In this document: in pieces, positions 20,581-29,833 of the stretch
Numbering within the stretch: the stretch's first letter is position 1
How the letters are laid out: each line of letters starts with the position of its first letter
Program-made: the position numbers and the translations under genes
Assembly (NCBI RefSeq): GCF_001269985.1
Contig: NZ_BBZB01000001.1
Location: 62,001 to 126,000 of the forward strand
Origin: Pseudoalteromonas sp. '520P1 No. 423'
GTDB lineage: Bacteria > Pseudomonadota > Gammaproteobacteria > Enterobacterales > Alteromonadaceae
Direction of reading: 5' to 3'
Length of the DNA: 64,000 nucleotides
Notes under the pieces: model-generated
Told to the model about the DNA's origin: nothing
Seen by the model: only the letters and a program-made list of their open reading frames with translations
Databases searched by the model: none

Positions 20581-21651
20581 TTAGAAATAAAAATCAATCG
20601 TTAAATACCAAGCATCAAAATCACCTTCATGGATCATCATATCTCTGTCTATCCAACCATCTTGAGTTAAGTATTCTAAATATATCCAACCAGGACCATA
20701 ATCATAACTTATACCTGGCGCATAAGCCGTTATCGTATCTGCACTATTGCCCAATGTATCTGGTTTAGCCCAAGTCGCATCAAAGATAAAATTCCATTCA
20801 TTCATTTGATAACTAAACTCAAATCCATAACGCGTATTTTCAATAATATCAACTAAATTTGCTTGCGAAGCATAAGCTTGTGGTAACTCTCTTTGACCAT
20901 CAATATATTCAGCCTTGATATAAAAGTTATCAAATTTCCCGTGATAATAAGCACTCCATGCTTGATGATCGCCCGTTAAGTCATTTTCAGGAGATATTAA
21001 ATCCTGTAACTTACCACTTTGACCAGATAGGCCTAAAATATGTCTTTCAGTCATTGGGATTTTTACATCTGCAACAAAAGTTTTCACCTTACGGTAAGTG
21101 GTACTACTACCCCAATGTTTATTATCATCGGTTGAATCGGTAGATGTTTCACCCCAATCATCAGCATGAAAATAAGCAAGTTGGTAATCAAACAGTTCGG
21201 TTTGAGCCATTAACTTTAAACCCACATCCATTTGATCTCCATAGGCAGCTTGAAACATATCACCCGGCCAAAAATTGGCAGTTTTCCATGCAAAAGGTAC
21301 CTGAGATTTCCCCACGATTAGTTTATAATTTTCAGATAAATCAAAACCAACCCAAGCTTTGTGTAATGTAGAGTTATCTCCAGAAGCATTATTTTCAGAA
21401 TCTGTAAATGCACCATTACCAATTCTAAATTCAGCCGAGTATGACCAATTACCTTTACCTTCAGGTGCTTCGCCATCAATATATAAAATTAACGCTTCAT
21501 CAGAGATATCCCCTACTGTATTTTTATCTCTTTCATTATCCTCTATATAACTATAGTTGAACCAAACTCCGCCCGATATTGCAGGTGAAGCAAAGCATTT
21601 CCCGCTCAATATAAGTATTATAAAAAAAAAGATGGTCGAATATTTGTTCAT
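20581..21651 (-). CDS. Outer-membrane porin-like beta-barrel protein
   Basis: Predicted outer-membrane channel. With the start at 21651 (GAGGAA five bases before the ATG) the product has 356 residues and opens with a hydrophobic signal peptide ending near KCFA-SPAIS. The mature part has alternating amphipathic strands, many aromatic residues, and a C-terminal strand ending LTIDFYF, the terminal-phenylalanine pattern of outer-membrane proteins. The stretch LHKAWVGFDLSENYKLIVGKSQVPF resembles the phosphate-selective/OprP-type porin superfamily, but substrate cannot be told. A longer frame beginning six codons upstream lacks a good ribosome binding site. Confidence 0.75.
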   Translation of the reverse strand: MNKYSTIFFFIILILSGKCFASPAISGGVWFNYSYIEDNERDKNTVGDISDEALILYIDGEAPEGKGNWSYSAEFRIGNGAFTDSENNASGDNSTLHKAWVGFDLSENYKLIVGKSQVPFAWKTANFWPGDMFQAAYGDQMDVGLKLMAQTELFDYQLAYFHADDWGETSTDSTDDNKHWGSSTTYRKVKTFVADVKIPMTERHILGLSGQSGKLQDLISPENDLTGDHQAWSAYYHGKFDNFYIKAEYIDGQRELPQAYASQANLVDIIENTRYGFEFSYQMNEWNFIFDATWAKPDTLGNSADTITAYAPGISYDYGPGWIYLEYLTQDGWIDRDMMIHEGDFDAWYLTIDFYF

Positions 21652-21774
21652 TACTTGTTCCTCAGGCAACTAATTACTGCAAGTGTAGTAATAGCTTCAA
21701 AATATATCTAACAATTATAACTATAAGTTGATGATTCTTCTTCTAGAATCTATATTTACTGCAATATTAAACTT

Positions 21775-23751
21775 ATGCTGAGTACCTTTATGACTATATC
21801 TCAAAAGCTAATAGCGGCTTTTATTGCAACAATCACACTGCCTTTGTTGGTTATTTCTATTTTGATGGTAAGTCAAACTAGAGAGCAAGCTTATGAGAAT
21901 ATGCAAGATGCGAATACAAGAGAAGTTTCACAAATTGATAACGCTATAAATTTGTTTTTTGGTGAAATTGAAAAAAATGTAAATTACTTATCCCATCACT
22001 CACATGTCACGTCAGGTGCCTCAGGTATAGAAACTTATTTAGATAATACAAACGCCACAACTATAGACCCAACAAATAATGACCCAATAGAAGCAAATAT
22101 TTATAAATTATTTACAGAATTTGGCGAGTCTCATGATGGTATTTCATATATTTATATGGGTAATCTAGAAGGTGGATATACACAATGGCCTAATGGTAGT
22201 GTTGGCGCTAATTATGACCCTAGGTCTAGACCTTGGTTTAAAACGGGCATGCAAGCAGATGGCACAACTGTGAGAACAAAAGCTTATTACTGGGAGCCTG
22301 ATGATGCCGTTATTGTATCAACAGTAAAAGCAATTAAATCAGCTAATGGGGAATCATTTGGCGTAACAGGAATGGATGTTAGCCTTAAAGGCTTAACTGA
22401 AATGGTTTCAAAAATAAAATTAGGGGAAACCGGATATCTAATGCTGGTTGAAGATACCGGCACCATACTTGTTGACCCTAAACATACCAAAAATAATTTT
22501 AAACCACTTAATGAAGTGAGTAATGGTTTATATAAACAATTATCAAAGCTCAGTAGCGGACAAGTTGAAATTGAGATTAATAACCAAACTTATTTAGCAA
22601 ATATATATACATCTCAAAAGCTTGGTTGGAAGTTTATTGGCTTACTTAAAACCAGTGAGGTACTAGCATCTGCAAACAAAATGGCAACCACTATCATAGT
22701 TATCAGCCTGATTTTAATTGGTTTATTTTCAACTGGGGCAATTTATTTAGCACGTTTAATCTCTAAGCCTATTATTGAAGTAACCGATGGCTTAGAACTT
22801 ATTTCTCAAGGTGGTGGCGACTTAACTCAAAGACTAACAATACGTACAGGGGATGAAACAGGAAAGCTAGCGCATAGCTTTAATTTATTTTTAACTTCAA
22901 TCGCCAATTTAGTTAAAGAAATCAATGATACGTCTCATAATGTAAATGGTTCTGCAGATCAGTCTTCTAGTTTATCACTCACTTTAAATGATTCAATTCA
23001 ATTACAGCAGCAAGCACTTGAACAAGCAGCTACTGCTGTAAATGAAATGGCAGCTACGGCAAATGAAGTTGCTTCAAGTTGCGCTAATGCAGCTGACTCT
23101 GCTAATGCGTCAAAACAAGCTTCTGATGACGGTCAAAAAATCATTGAAAAATCTGTTGCTAGCGTTAGCTCATTAAGCGAAACAATAAGAAGTGCAGCAG
23201 ATGACATTCAGCATCTAGATATAGAAAGCCAAAATATTACCTCCATATTAGATGTTATAAGAGGTATTGCTGAACAAACTAATTTACTGGCACTCAACGC
23301 AGCTATAGAAGCCGCTAGAGCAGGAGAACAAGGCAGAGGGTTTTCAGTTGTTGCAGATGAAGTAAGAGCCTTGTCACAACGTACTTCAGAATCAACCGAA
23401 GAAATATCAGTTCAACTTGGTAAATTACGTAATATGACACAAAGTGTGTCTAAAGAAATGAATGACAGTTTAGCTAAATCAGGCGAAACAGTCGATCTCA
23501 CAACTGCAGCAAAAGATGCATTTATTAGCATTACAGACTCAGTCGATATGATAAGCAATATGAATACACAAATTGCAACTGCAGCTGAAGAACAACAACA
23601 TGTTGCAGAAGATATCAGCCGTAATGTAGTAGAAATTAAAAATGTAGCCGATGAGGTTGCTGATGTAGCGACAACAGCAAATGATAATGCTGAGCATCTA
23701 TCAGGTTTATCATCAAATCTAACTTCACTTGTAGGTAAGTTTAAAACTTAA
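21775..23751 (+). CDS. Methyl-accepting chemotaxis protein with Cache sensor
   Basis: Inner-membrane chemoreceptor that signals to CheA/CheW. Along 658 residues: membrane helix 1 (about 12-32), a periplasmic double-Cache domain (about 35-300) with the [12 protein letters not shown] segment typical of amino-acid-type Cache domains, membrane helix 2 (about 302-325), HAMP, and a C-terminal signalling domain. The conserved hairpin tip [19 protein letters not shown] and [18 protein letters not shown] are intact. Two ATGs, at 21775 and 21790, are possible starts; neither has a strong ribosome binding site. The ligand is unknown. Confidence 0.93.
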   Translation: MLSTFMTISQKLIAAFIATITLPLLVISILMVSQTREQAYENMQDANTREVSQIDNAINLFFGEIEKNVNYLSHHSHVTSGASGIETYLDNTNATTIDPTNNDPIEANIYKLFTEFGESHDGISYIYMGNLEGGYTQWPNGSVGANYDPRSRPWFKTGMQADGTTVRTKAYYWEPDDAVIVSTVKAIKSANGESFGVTGMDVSLKGLTEMVSKIKLGETGYLMLVEDTGTILVDPKHTKNNFKPLNEVSNGLYKQLSKLSSGQVEIEINNQTYLANIYTSQKLGWKFIGLLKTSEVLASANKMATTIIVISLILIGLFSTGAIYLARLISKPIIEVTDGLELISQGGGDLTQRLTIRTGDETGKLAHSFNLFLTSIANLVKEINDTSHNVNGSADQSSSLSLTLNDSIQLQQQALEQAATAVNEMAATANEVASSCANAADSANASKQASDDGQKIIEKSVASVSSLSETIRSAADDIQHLDIESQNITSILDVIRGIAEQTNLLALNAAIEAARAGEQGRGFSVVADEVRALSQRTSESTEEISVQLGKLRNMTQSVSKEMNDSLAKSGETVDLTTAAKDAFISITDSVDMISNMNTQIATAAEEQQHVAEDISRNVVEIKNVADEVADVATTANDNAEHLSGLSSNLTSLVGKFKT

Positions 23752-23812
23752 TTCTTTTTATTAAAGCATTAAGCTTAAATTCAGATTGGCTTTTTTTATG
23801 TCAAAATATTTA

Positions 23813-24075
23813 ATACCAATTGTATTAAGTAAGTTCCCATTCAGAGCCTTTGGGGGTTTTCAATTCTAGGCATGTTATCGCAGTAATGGTTACTCCCTTA
23901 AAAGATAACATAACAACGAAGTGTAAACCCCAGAGGATCCTGTAAGGCGGGTTTAAAAGCGATTTATACTGCGTTAAATAATTTTGAAATAGAATAACTA
24001 TGACTTCAATTATTTGCCTTGTCTAAAGCGCTTTTAATTCCCGCTGAATGAGAAGTTAATTAGTACAATTGCTAT
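23813..24075. repeat. MITE-like element with long imperfect terminal inverted repeats
   Basis: This 263-bp non-coding stretch fills the gap between the chemoreceptor gene and can. Its left end reads ATACCAATTGTATTAAGTAA and its right end, read inward on the other strand, ATAGCAATTGTACTAATTAA. The similarity continues into TTC-CATTCAG on both sides for about 34 bases with a few mismatches. There is no coding capacity. The shape is that of a miniature inverted-repeat element mobilised in trans. The smaller element at 57715 has similar ATACCAATT ends. Confidence 0.7.
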
Positions 24076-24079
24076 AACA

Positions 24080-24730
24080 CTAGCGTTCAAATACTTCTTT
24101 TGTTGCTTGCTGATAAATACTTAAAAGCTCTTTACTGTTAGTTGTACAAGAGTTCAGATCACTTAAATGACCATCTTTTAAGCCATAAATCCAACCATGT
24201 ACTGTTAATTCTTGGCCTCGATCCCATGCATCTTGCACAATAGAAGTTTGGCTAACATTTTTAACTTGCTCAATCACGTTTAGCTCACATAAAGTATCTA
24301 CACGTTTTTCGTAGTCTTCAATTTCATTTAATTGCTCAGTATGCTTTTCTTTTACATCTACAACATGTCTTAACCAATTATCAATTAAACCTAACTTTGC
24401 ACCATCAAGAGCAGCTTTTACACCACCACAGGCGTAGTGACCTACAACCATGATATGCTTTACTTTTAAAACTTCTACAGCATACTGCATTACAGATAAA
24501 CAGTTATGGTCAGTATGAACTACCACATTTGCTACATTTCTATGAACAAATAATTCACCTGGTAATAACCCTACAATTTCATTTGCCGGTACACGTGAGT
24601 CTGAGCAACCTATCCATAAATAATCTGGATTTTGCTGCATTGAAAGTACTTTGAAAAACTCAGGGTTGTCTTTAGTTGTTTGACAGGCCCAGTGTCGATT
24701 ATTATCAAATAGATTTTTTAAATGTTTCAT
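24080..24730 (-). CDS. can: Beta-class carbonic anhydrase
   Basis: Zinc enzyme interconverting CO2 and bicarbonate in the cytoplasm. The 216-residue sequence has all the beta-class zinc ligands and the catalytic dyad: C42 and D44 with R46 in CSDSR, and H98 with C101 in HYACGG. It matches the E. coli Can type in length (220). The start ATG at 24730 fits the family N-terminus MKHLKNLFDNNRHWA. Its stop is only 4 bases from the MITE-like repeat. Confidence 0.95.
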   Translation of the reverse strand: MKHLKNLFDNNRHWACQTTKDNPEFFKVLSMQQNPDYLWIGCSDSRVPANEIVGLLPGELFVHRNVANVVVHTDHNCLSVMQYAVEVLKVKHIMVVGHYACGGVKAALDGAKLGLIDNWLRHVVDVKEKHTEQLNEIEDYEKRVDTLCELNVIEQVKNVSQTSIVQDAWDRGQELTVHGWIYGLKDGHLSDLNSCTTNSKELLSIYQQATKEVFER

Positions 24731-24755
24731 TGCGTCCCTTGGTAATACAATATAG

Positions 24756-25934
24756 TTAAATTTTATGTGCGCGTATTAATATATTTCTTGGTGTCACTTG
24801 CTTATTGCAGAATTCATTCACTACAACATCATAGCCATGTTGCTGTAAATACAAAACACGATCTAAAATCAGCCAAATTTCAATTGGCCTTCTAAACAAA
24901 TGGCGTATTAATTCAATTTTTTCAGTTATTTTTTTTCTCGCTTTACCTTTCTGGTAGTAATTTTCGAAATCAATATCCTGAGGTAAATCTAAAGATTTTT
25001 TTTCTGCGGCCCATATGCAAAATGCTTCAAAATTAGTAGAAAACATACTTTTACTAACCGAAGGTACACTAATATATTTATCTGTACCTGTTACATCTCG
25101 CATCAACTGATCAAAGCCTAAACGCCACTCTACCTCAAGGGTACGCTTTTGCGTGATCCGATCAGCTGCAGTAACCGTTTCTTGTAATGCAAGTTTTAGA
25201 TCATAATTAGATAAGTTTAGCTCACTATTTAAACCTTCATTGCTCATTGCTTGGTATTGATTTGACTCTTGCATTAAGTGATAACAACAAGGTGATAAAG
25301 ACAGTTTTTGTGTTTTAGAAGAAACAGCTTGCCTCATCAAAGTTTGATGTAATTGACCACAAGCATGTAATGCTACAGCATGTTGTTCTTGTTTAATCTG
25401 TTGTGATAGATCATCTTGCAACACATCAGCTTGGGTAAAATTGATATTCATATCATATTTTTTTGCCAATGCTGTACCTTGCTCACATAAGTGAGGCTGG
25501 ATCTCAACGCTATGTACTTTTTTAGTACCTTTAAAAGCCAACATACGGCCTAAATGCCCCTTACCGGCACACCATTCAAGTACAGGTAATTCCGTTTCAT
25601 CAACAGCTGCAACAAATGATTTTAATTGTGCGAGTTTCCGGCCTTTAATACCTGCTTCGAGCCAAAATGGAAATTCCACTTCTTTTGTAACCATTGAAAA
25701 AATATCTATAAGCGTTTTTAATTCAGCTAGTTGCGGGATCACATCAGAAAAGTATTCATAAGATAAATCAGGATTTTGTTCTAATTCTAATAATTGTGCT
25801 GAGCTTAAACTATTAAGCTTATCAAGTAGTTGCGGCCACGGCAGTTCATTTTGAGAAAAAGCAAGTAATTGCCAATATTGACGAGTCGAAACTAAAATCT
25901 GGTCTAACTGTTGAAAATGAGCAAGGTAATTCAT
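24756..25934 (-). CDS. SAM-dependent methyltransferase, function unknown
   Basis: Predicted methyltransferase of about 392 residues. A Rossmann SAM-binding motif is clear in the centre (VLEWCAGKGHLGRMLAF, followed by VEIQPHLCEQG). After it come ALHACGQLHQTLMRQA and SPCCYHLM, a cysteine-containing segment typical of the Methyltransf_32/GSTCD-like group. The substrate is unknown. The open frame begins at 25985, but I placed the start at the second ATG (25934, MNYLAHFQ) because the first 17 residues look like non-coding translation; neither start has a clear ribosome binding site. Confidence 0.7.
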   Translation of the reverse strand: MNYLAHFQQLDQILVSTRQYWQLLAFSQNELPWPQLLDKLNSLSSAQLLELEQNPDLSYEYFSDVIPQLAELKTLIDIFSMVTKEVEFPFWLEAGIKGRKLAQLKSFVAAVDETELPVLEWCAGKGHLGRMLAFKGTKKVHSVEIQPHLCEQGTALAKKYDMNINFTQADVLQDDLSQQIKQEQHAVALHACGQLHQTLMRQAVSSKTQKLSLSPCCYHLMQESNQYQAMSNEGLNSELNLSNYDLKLALQETVTAADRITQKRTLEVEWRLGFDQLMRDVTGTDKYISVPSVSKSMFSTNFEAFCIWAAEKKSLDLPQDIDFENYYQKGKARKKITEKIELIRHLFRRPIEIWLILDRVLYLQQHGYDVVVNEFCNKQVTPRNILIRAHKI

Positions 25935-26115
25935 AAAACGACATAACAAAAAACGATGCCTAATTATAGCAGCGATAGCAAGCATATGATCACTTTTTAA
26001 GAATTAAAGATTTCTTAAATCTAAGGTAAATATTGCAATAAATAACAGTTAAATATCATCTATTTTTTACCTTAAAACCAGTATATTCAATTTCTCTAGT
26101 GGAAAATCTTACTTA

Positions 26116-27216
26116 ATGGTAAATTTATCAATACTCGACTTAGGTTTTGCTGTAATTATGTATTTATCATTTATAGACATTTTTGATTTGTTTTTTAGGT
26201 TTGCCATTATAGGGCAGTTTTTTTTAGTGTCTGTAATTTACTTAGCCAAAAACATCACCTTTAAGTCGCAATTGGTTATCACTTTAATGATTTGTGCCAG
26301 TGCCTATTTATTATTAACACCGCAAATACCCAACCACCATTATGGTTATTTTAGAGGCGTATTACTCTTTTTTACTGATTTAATGCCTTATGTTTTATGG
26401 TTTTATGCTTGCTCTCTATTAGATGATGATTTCCATCCTAAAAATTGGCATATCGCTATTCAAACAAGCTTAATTGCTGCTATTTTATGGTTGTTATACT
26501 TTTTCATATACTTACAAGGCAATGGTGCCTTCCATCAAATAAACCACGCCATTGAAGCTGTTGTTTTAGTCCATATCATTTACCTAGTATTAAAAGATAT
26601 TAATGATGACCTCATAGATAAACGTCGCAAGATTCGCATGTTTATTGTGTTATTGACTACTTTTTACGGTTCTATTTTAGTGCTGTTTGAACTTACAAAA
26701 AGTGATTTTGTTCACACTTCTATTTTTAGCTTAGCCAACTCAGCTTTAATATTTATTGGTACCAATATTTTTTATCTGGTTTTATTAAAACAATATAAAT
26801 CTCAGCAAGACATACAAAATACTCATATTGTAGAACCAGAAGAAATTAAAAATAATCAGCCCAAAACAATCAATCTATTTCAAGCTGAGTTAGATAAACT
26901 AAATTTATTTATTGAAGAAGAAAAGTTTACTGAAACAAATTTAACTATAAAAAAGTTAGCCATAATTTTAGTTATTCCGGAACATCAATTAAGAGAATTA
27001 ATAAACCAAGAATTAGGATTTAAGAATTTTTCCTCTTTTTTAAATAGCCACCGCATTCCTGCTGCTTGCGCTCAATTTAAAGATCTCAACAATATCAGAA
27101 AGCCTATTTTAAGCATTGCCTTAGATTTGGGCTATGGCTCCATAGGACCATTTAATCGTGCTTTTAAAGATATTATGGGTATGACACCTACTGAATACAA
27201 AAAACAGTGTAACTGA
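26116..27216 (+). CDS. Membrane-anchored AraC-family transcriptional regulator
   Basis: The N-terminal two thirds (about residues 8-235) hold roughly seven hydrophobic segments without a recognisable enzyme domain. The C-terminal about 100 residues are an AraC-type double helix-turn-helix: KFTETNLTIKKLAIILVIPEHQLRELINQELG is the first and ALDLGYGSIGPFNRAFKDIMGMTPTEYKK the second. Such proteins are thought to sense through the membrane and bind DNA from there. The signal and targets are unknown; the secreted hydrolase and beta-lactamase-like genes immediately downstream are candidate targets by position only. Confidence 0.85.
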   Translation: MVNLSILDLGFAVIMYLSFIDIFDLFFRFAIIGQFFLVSVIYLAKNITFKSQLVITLMICASAYLLLTPQIPNHHYGYFRGVLLFFTDLMPYVLWFYACSLLDDDFHPKNWHIAIQTSLIAAILWLLYFFIYLQGNGAFHQINHAIEAVVLVHIIYLVLKDINDDLIDKRRKIRMFIVLLTTFYGSILVLFELTKSDFVHTSIFSLANSALIFIGTNIFYLVLLKQYKSQQDIQNTHIVEPEEIKNNQPKTINLFQAELDKLNLFIEEEKFTETNLTIKKLAIILVIPEHQLRELINQELGFKNFSSFLNSHRIPAACAQFKDLNNIRKPILSIALDLGYGSIGPFNRAFKDIMGMTPTEYKKQCN

Positions 27217-27398
27217 TGCTAAGTTAACTACAGACCAGTAAAATAGGCTTATCAAAAATAAAATACTCATAGCGATTTTAAAAATGACAAGGTTTTTTCA
27301 AAATCGGCTAGACCTTTTTACCTCAATAATGAAATGCTCCAATCCAAGATGAATATATAGTTCATCTCGAGATTCTATAATGAATAAAGGAGCTTCAT

Positions 27399-28394
27399 TT
27401 GAAACATTTACTTAATTTTATACTGTTAACTTTATTACCTTTGACTTTTTTGCCTCAAGCAAAAGCGAATCATAATAGTAACAATGCCGTTCAAAAACTT
27501 ATAAATATAAACTCAGGTTCTGGTAACTTTAAAATCAGAGGCGGCTACAATCATGAGGACGATAAACTCAATATTTATTATCATAAACCCAAAGCGTTTA
27601 ATGCCAATTCACAAGTTTTAATTGTGATCCCTGGCGCTGGTCGCAATGCTGATGATTATCGAGATTCTTGGGTGGAGGCTGCTGAAAAATATAATGTATT
27701 AATTCTTTCTCCATCTTATAGTGAAAAAGATTATGATTTTTCAAATTATCATATGGCAGGTTTAATCAATAACTTTAAATTTAATAAAAAGCCTAGAAAA
27801 GAAAAATACAATAATCGTTATGTACTAAAAATTGATGATGAAGATATCAGTTATGATGCTTATAACAATTCAAAGAGCTTAATTTTTAGTGATTTTGACA
27901 GACTTTTTGATATCGCTATTAAAAAGTTAGGCACAAATCAAAGTCAGTATGATATTTTTGGGCATTCTGCAGGCGGTCAAATTGCACATAGACTTGCTTT
28001 ATTTAAACCCAATACCAAAGTTAACCGTATCTTGGCATCAAACTCAGGTTCATATACAGCGCCAGTTTTTGAAACTAAGCTCCCCTTTGGAATTCAAGAT
28101 GCGAAATTATCAGATGAGCATTTAAAACATGCCTTTAAAGAGAAGTTAACTTTATTTATTGGTGAATTGGATAATGAAAATGGCACAGGCGGCACCTTAT
28201 TACATTCACCTACGGTGAACAAACAAGGTTTACATCGCTATGCACGTGCTCAGTACTTTTATAAAACAGCAAAAAAAGCGGCTAAAAATTTAAACACTCC
28301 AATTAACTGGCAGTTAAAAATCATTCCTAATATTGGCCATAATTATAGATTAATGGGAAAAGCTGCTGCAGAGCATTTATATGCAAACTTATAA
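27399..28394 (+). CDS. Secreted alpha/beta hydrolase
   Basis: Predicted exported esterase-like hydrolase of 331 residues. A signal peptide ends near QAKA-NHNSN. The alpha/beta-hydrolase core is recognisable from VLIVIPGAGRNADDYRDSW (oxyanion region), the nucleophile elbow GHSAGGQIAHR, a likely acid in GELDNE and the catalytic histidine in PNIGHNYR. The start is a TTG at 27399 with a perfect AAAGGAG seven bases upstream; an out-of-frame ATG sits at 27380. The poly-hydroxyalkanoate depolymerase/feruloyl esterase superfamily is the nearest relative, but the substrate cannot be told. Confidence 0.75.
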   Translation: MKHLLNFILLTLLPLTFLPQAKANHNSNNAVQKLININSGSGNFKIRGGYNHEDDKLNIYYHKPKAFNANSQVLIVIPGAGRNADDYRDSWVEAAEKYNVLILSPSYSEKDYDFSNYHMAGLINNFKFNKKPRKEKYNNRYVLKIDDEDISYDAYNNSKSLIFSDFDRLFDIAIKKLGTNQSQYDIFGHSAGGQIAHRLALFKPNTKVNRILASNSGSYTAPVFETKLPFGIQDAKLSDEHLKHAFKEKLTLFIGELDNENGTGGTLLHSPTVNKQGLHRYARAQYFYKTAKKAAKNLNTPINWQLKIIPNIGHNYRLMGKAAAEHLYANL

Positions 28395-28419
28395 AGTTAT
28401 ATAAAACATATGTGTAACA

Positions 28420-28437
28420 GGTGAGCCTTAGCTCACC
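28420..28437 (+). terminator. Hairpin after the hydrolase gene
   Basis: GGTGAGC-CTTA-GCTCACC, a perfect 7-bp stem with a 4-base loop, 25 bases after the hydrolase stop and followed by A/T-rich sequence without a pure T-run. Its right arm is where the 127-bp duplication begins. Confidence 0.5.
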
Positions 28438-28687
28438 TTCAATAAAAATTTTAGGTTATTCATGTTAAAAAAATTAATCGTAATCCTTAGTATCCTATTT
28501 AGTGGGCTTAGCATTGCCAATATAGCAGCTAAAACAAAACAGCTAGATCAAGCATTAACTCACCTTCAATAAAAATTTTAGGTTATTCATGTTAAAAAAA
28601 TTAATCGTAATCCTTAGTATCCTATTTAGTGGGCTTAGCATTGCCAATATAGCAGCTAAAACAAAACAGCTAGATCAAGCATTAACT
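28432..28687 (+). repeat. 127-bp tandem duplication covering a gene start
   Basis: Two copies, 28432-28560 and 28559-28687, are identical as far as I can read. They are offset by 127 bases and share a 2-base CT at the junction. Each carries the same ribosome binding site, ATG and first 33 codons of the beta-lactamase-family gene. Because 127 is not a multiple of three, the upstream copy runs into a stop. The identity points to a recent event or an assembly artefact. Confidence 0.95.
28462..28572 (+). pseudogene. Truncated 36-codon copy of the beta-lactamase-family gene start
   Basis: The upstream copy of the duplication still has the TTTTAGG ribosome binding site and an ATG. It encodes the complete signal peptide of the downstream protein (MLKKLIVILSILFSGLSIAN) and then stops at TAA after reading THLQ out of the duplication junction. 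If translated it would give a 36-residue exported peptide and could compete with or couple to the real start 127 bases further on. It is a remnant, not a separate gene family. Confidence 0.85.
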
Positions 28688-29755
28688 ACTATTAGTGAAT
28701 CTCATAATATCCCAGCGCTTTCAGTTGCTGTAATAGATAAAGGCAAGTATTTTTATACCGGAGGTTTTGGAGTTCAAGACAATTCTGAGCCAGTTACAGA
28801 GCATACATTATTTAGAATCGCCTCTATTACCAAACTATTTACCGCCCAAGCAATTATGCAGCTTGTAGAAAAAAACAAAGTTAAATTAGATGATGATGTC
28901 GCTAAATATATAAATTTGTTATCTGATAAAAACATCAAAATAAGAGATCTGCTTACACATACTTCAGGCCTAAAGGATGTAATAAAACCTATCTCTTTAG
29001 CAGAAAATCGTAACTTTGATACATATCTTAAACAAAGCTTGGCACTTAACAGCGAACACGATAATAGAAGCTTTAATTACGCAGATCTTAATTTTAATAT
29101 ATTAGGTAAAGTAATTGAGATCGCCTCAAACACAACTTATAACAATTATGTTCAAGTGAATATATTGCAAAAACTAGGTCTATCCCAATCAGGCTTTAAA
29201 CTTAGCACCAATGACTTAACGCCTGATGCTCAACCTAGCTATAACTATGGATTGGTAGTTAACGCACCAACAAGACCTTACGATATTAGCTACTTTCCTA
29301 GTGAAGGGCTTATTTCATCAGTTGATGAATTATCAAAATGGCTTTTAAGCACTTTAAATCAAGATGCGAAGTTGCTACAAAAAAGCGCATTTAAAGAAAT
29401 GCTCACCCCTCTAAGAAAAACAAACTGGGGAAAAATAGAAATGGGTTTAGGCTGGCAAGTCTACACAAAAAACGACATATCAGTTGCCCAACACGCAGGC
29501 TCTATTACCGGGTATAAATCTTTATTAATCACTTATCCCGAAACCAAACGTGCCATTATTATATTAGCTAACGCTAAAAATGTGCCTAGATGGCAAATAG
29601 CTAAAGTTATCAATCATATTCTTGACGATAAGCCATATGAACTCCCTAACTCAGAACAAGGTAAATATAAAACATATATTTTACTTTCGTGTTTCGCTCT
29701 ATTATTGATTGTAGCCAGCTTAATACTAAAGATTACTCGTCGAAAAAGTCTATAA
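28589..29755 (+). CDS. Serine hydrolase of the beta-lactamase/class C PBP family
   Basis: Exported serine hydrolase of 388 residues. A signal peptide covers about residues 1-23. The nucleophile motif is S79-I-T-K82 (RIASITKLF), the second motif is Y164 in NYADLNF, and QHAGSITG near 305 takes the place of the KTG-type third motif. A hydrophobic helix followed by KITRRKSL closes the C-terminus, so the protein is probably anchored in the inner membrane facing the periplasm. The family includes esterases, D-aminopeptidases and carboxypeptidases, and antibiotic resistance is not implied. The chosen ATG is in the second copy of the duplicated start. Confidence 0.85.
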   Translation: MLKKLIVILSILFSGLSIANIAAKTKQLDQALTTISESHNIPALSVAVIDKGKYFYTGGFGVQDNSEPVTEHTLFRIASITKLFTAQAIMQLVEKNKVKLDDDVAKYINLLSDKNIKIRDLLTHTSGLKDVIKPISLAENRNFDTYLKQSLALNSEHDNRSFNYADLNFNILGKVIEIASNTTYNNYVQVNILQKLGLSQSGFKLSTNDLTPDAQPSYNYGLVVNAPTRPYDISYFPSEGLISSVDELSKWLLSTLNQDAKLLQKSAFKEMLTPLRKTNWGKIEMGLGWQVYTKNDISVAQHAGSITGYKSLLITYPETKRAIIILANAKNVPRWQIAKVINHILDDKPYELPNSEQGKYKTYILLSCFALLLIVASLILKITRRKSL

Positions 29756-29797
29756 ACGAATAATTATGACTTTAATAACTAAACAGACAATCTAAAA

Positions 29798-29817
29798 TAG
29801 CCCATTTTAATGGGCTA
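29798..29817. terminator. Bidirectional terminator between convergent genes
   Basis: TAGCCCATT/AATGGGCTA, a 9-bp perfect inverted repeat between the convergent beta-lactamase-like and 29834 genes. On the minus strand it is followed by TTTTAG, so it best serves the minus-strand gene. Confidence 0.7.
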
Positions 29818-29833
29818 CTGGAACAACTTCTAT

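Noticed and set aside
21144..21371. Plus-strand frame inside the porin gene
   Set aside because: Antisense shadow of a clear beta-barrel gene, with no ribosome binding site.
28420..28437. Hairpin after the hydrolase gene as a riboswitch or attenuator
   Set aside because: Only a 7-bp stem with no conserved aptamer sequence and no leader peptide; a simple terminator or slippage site suffices.
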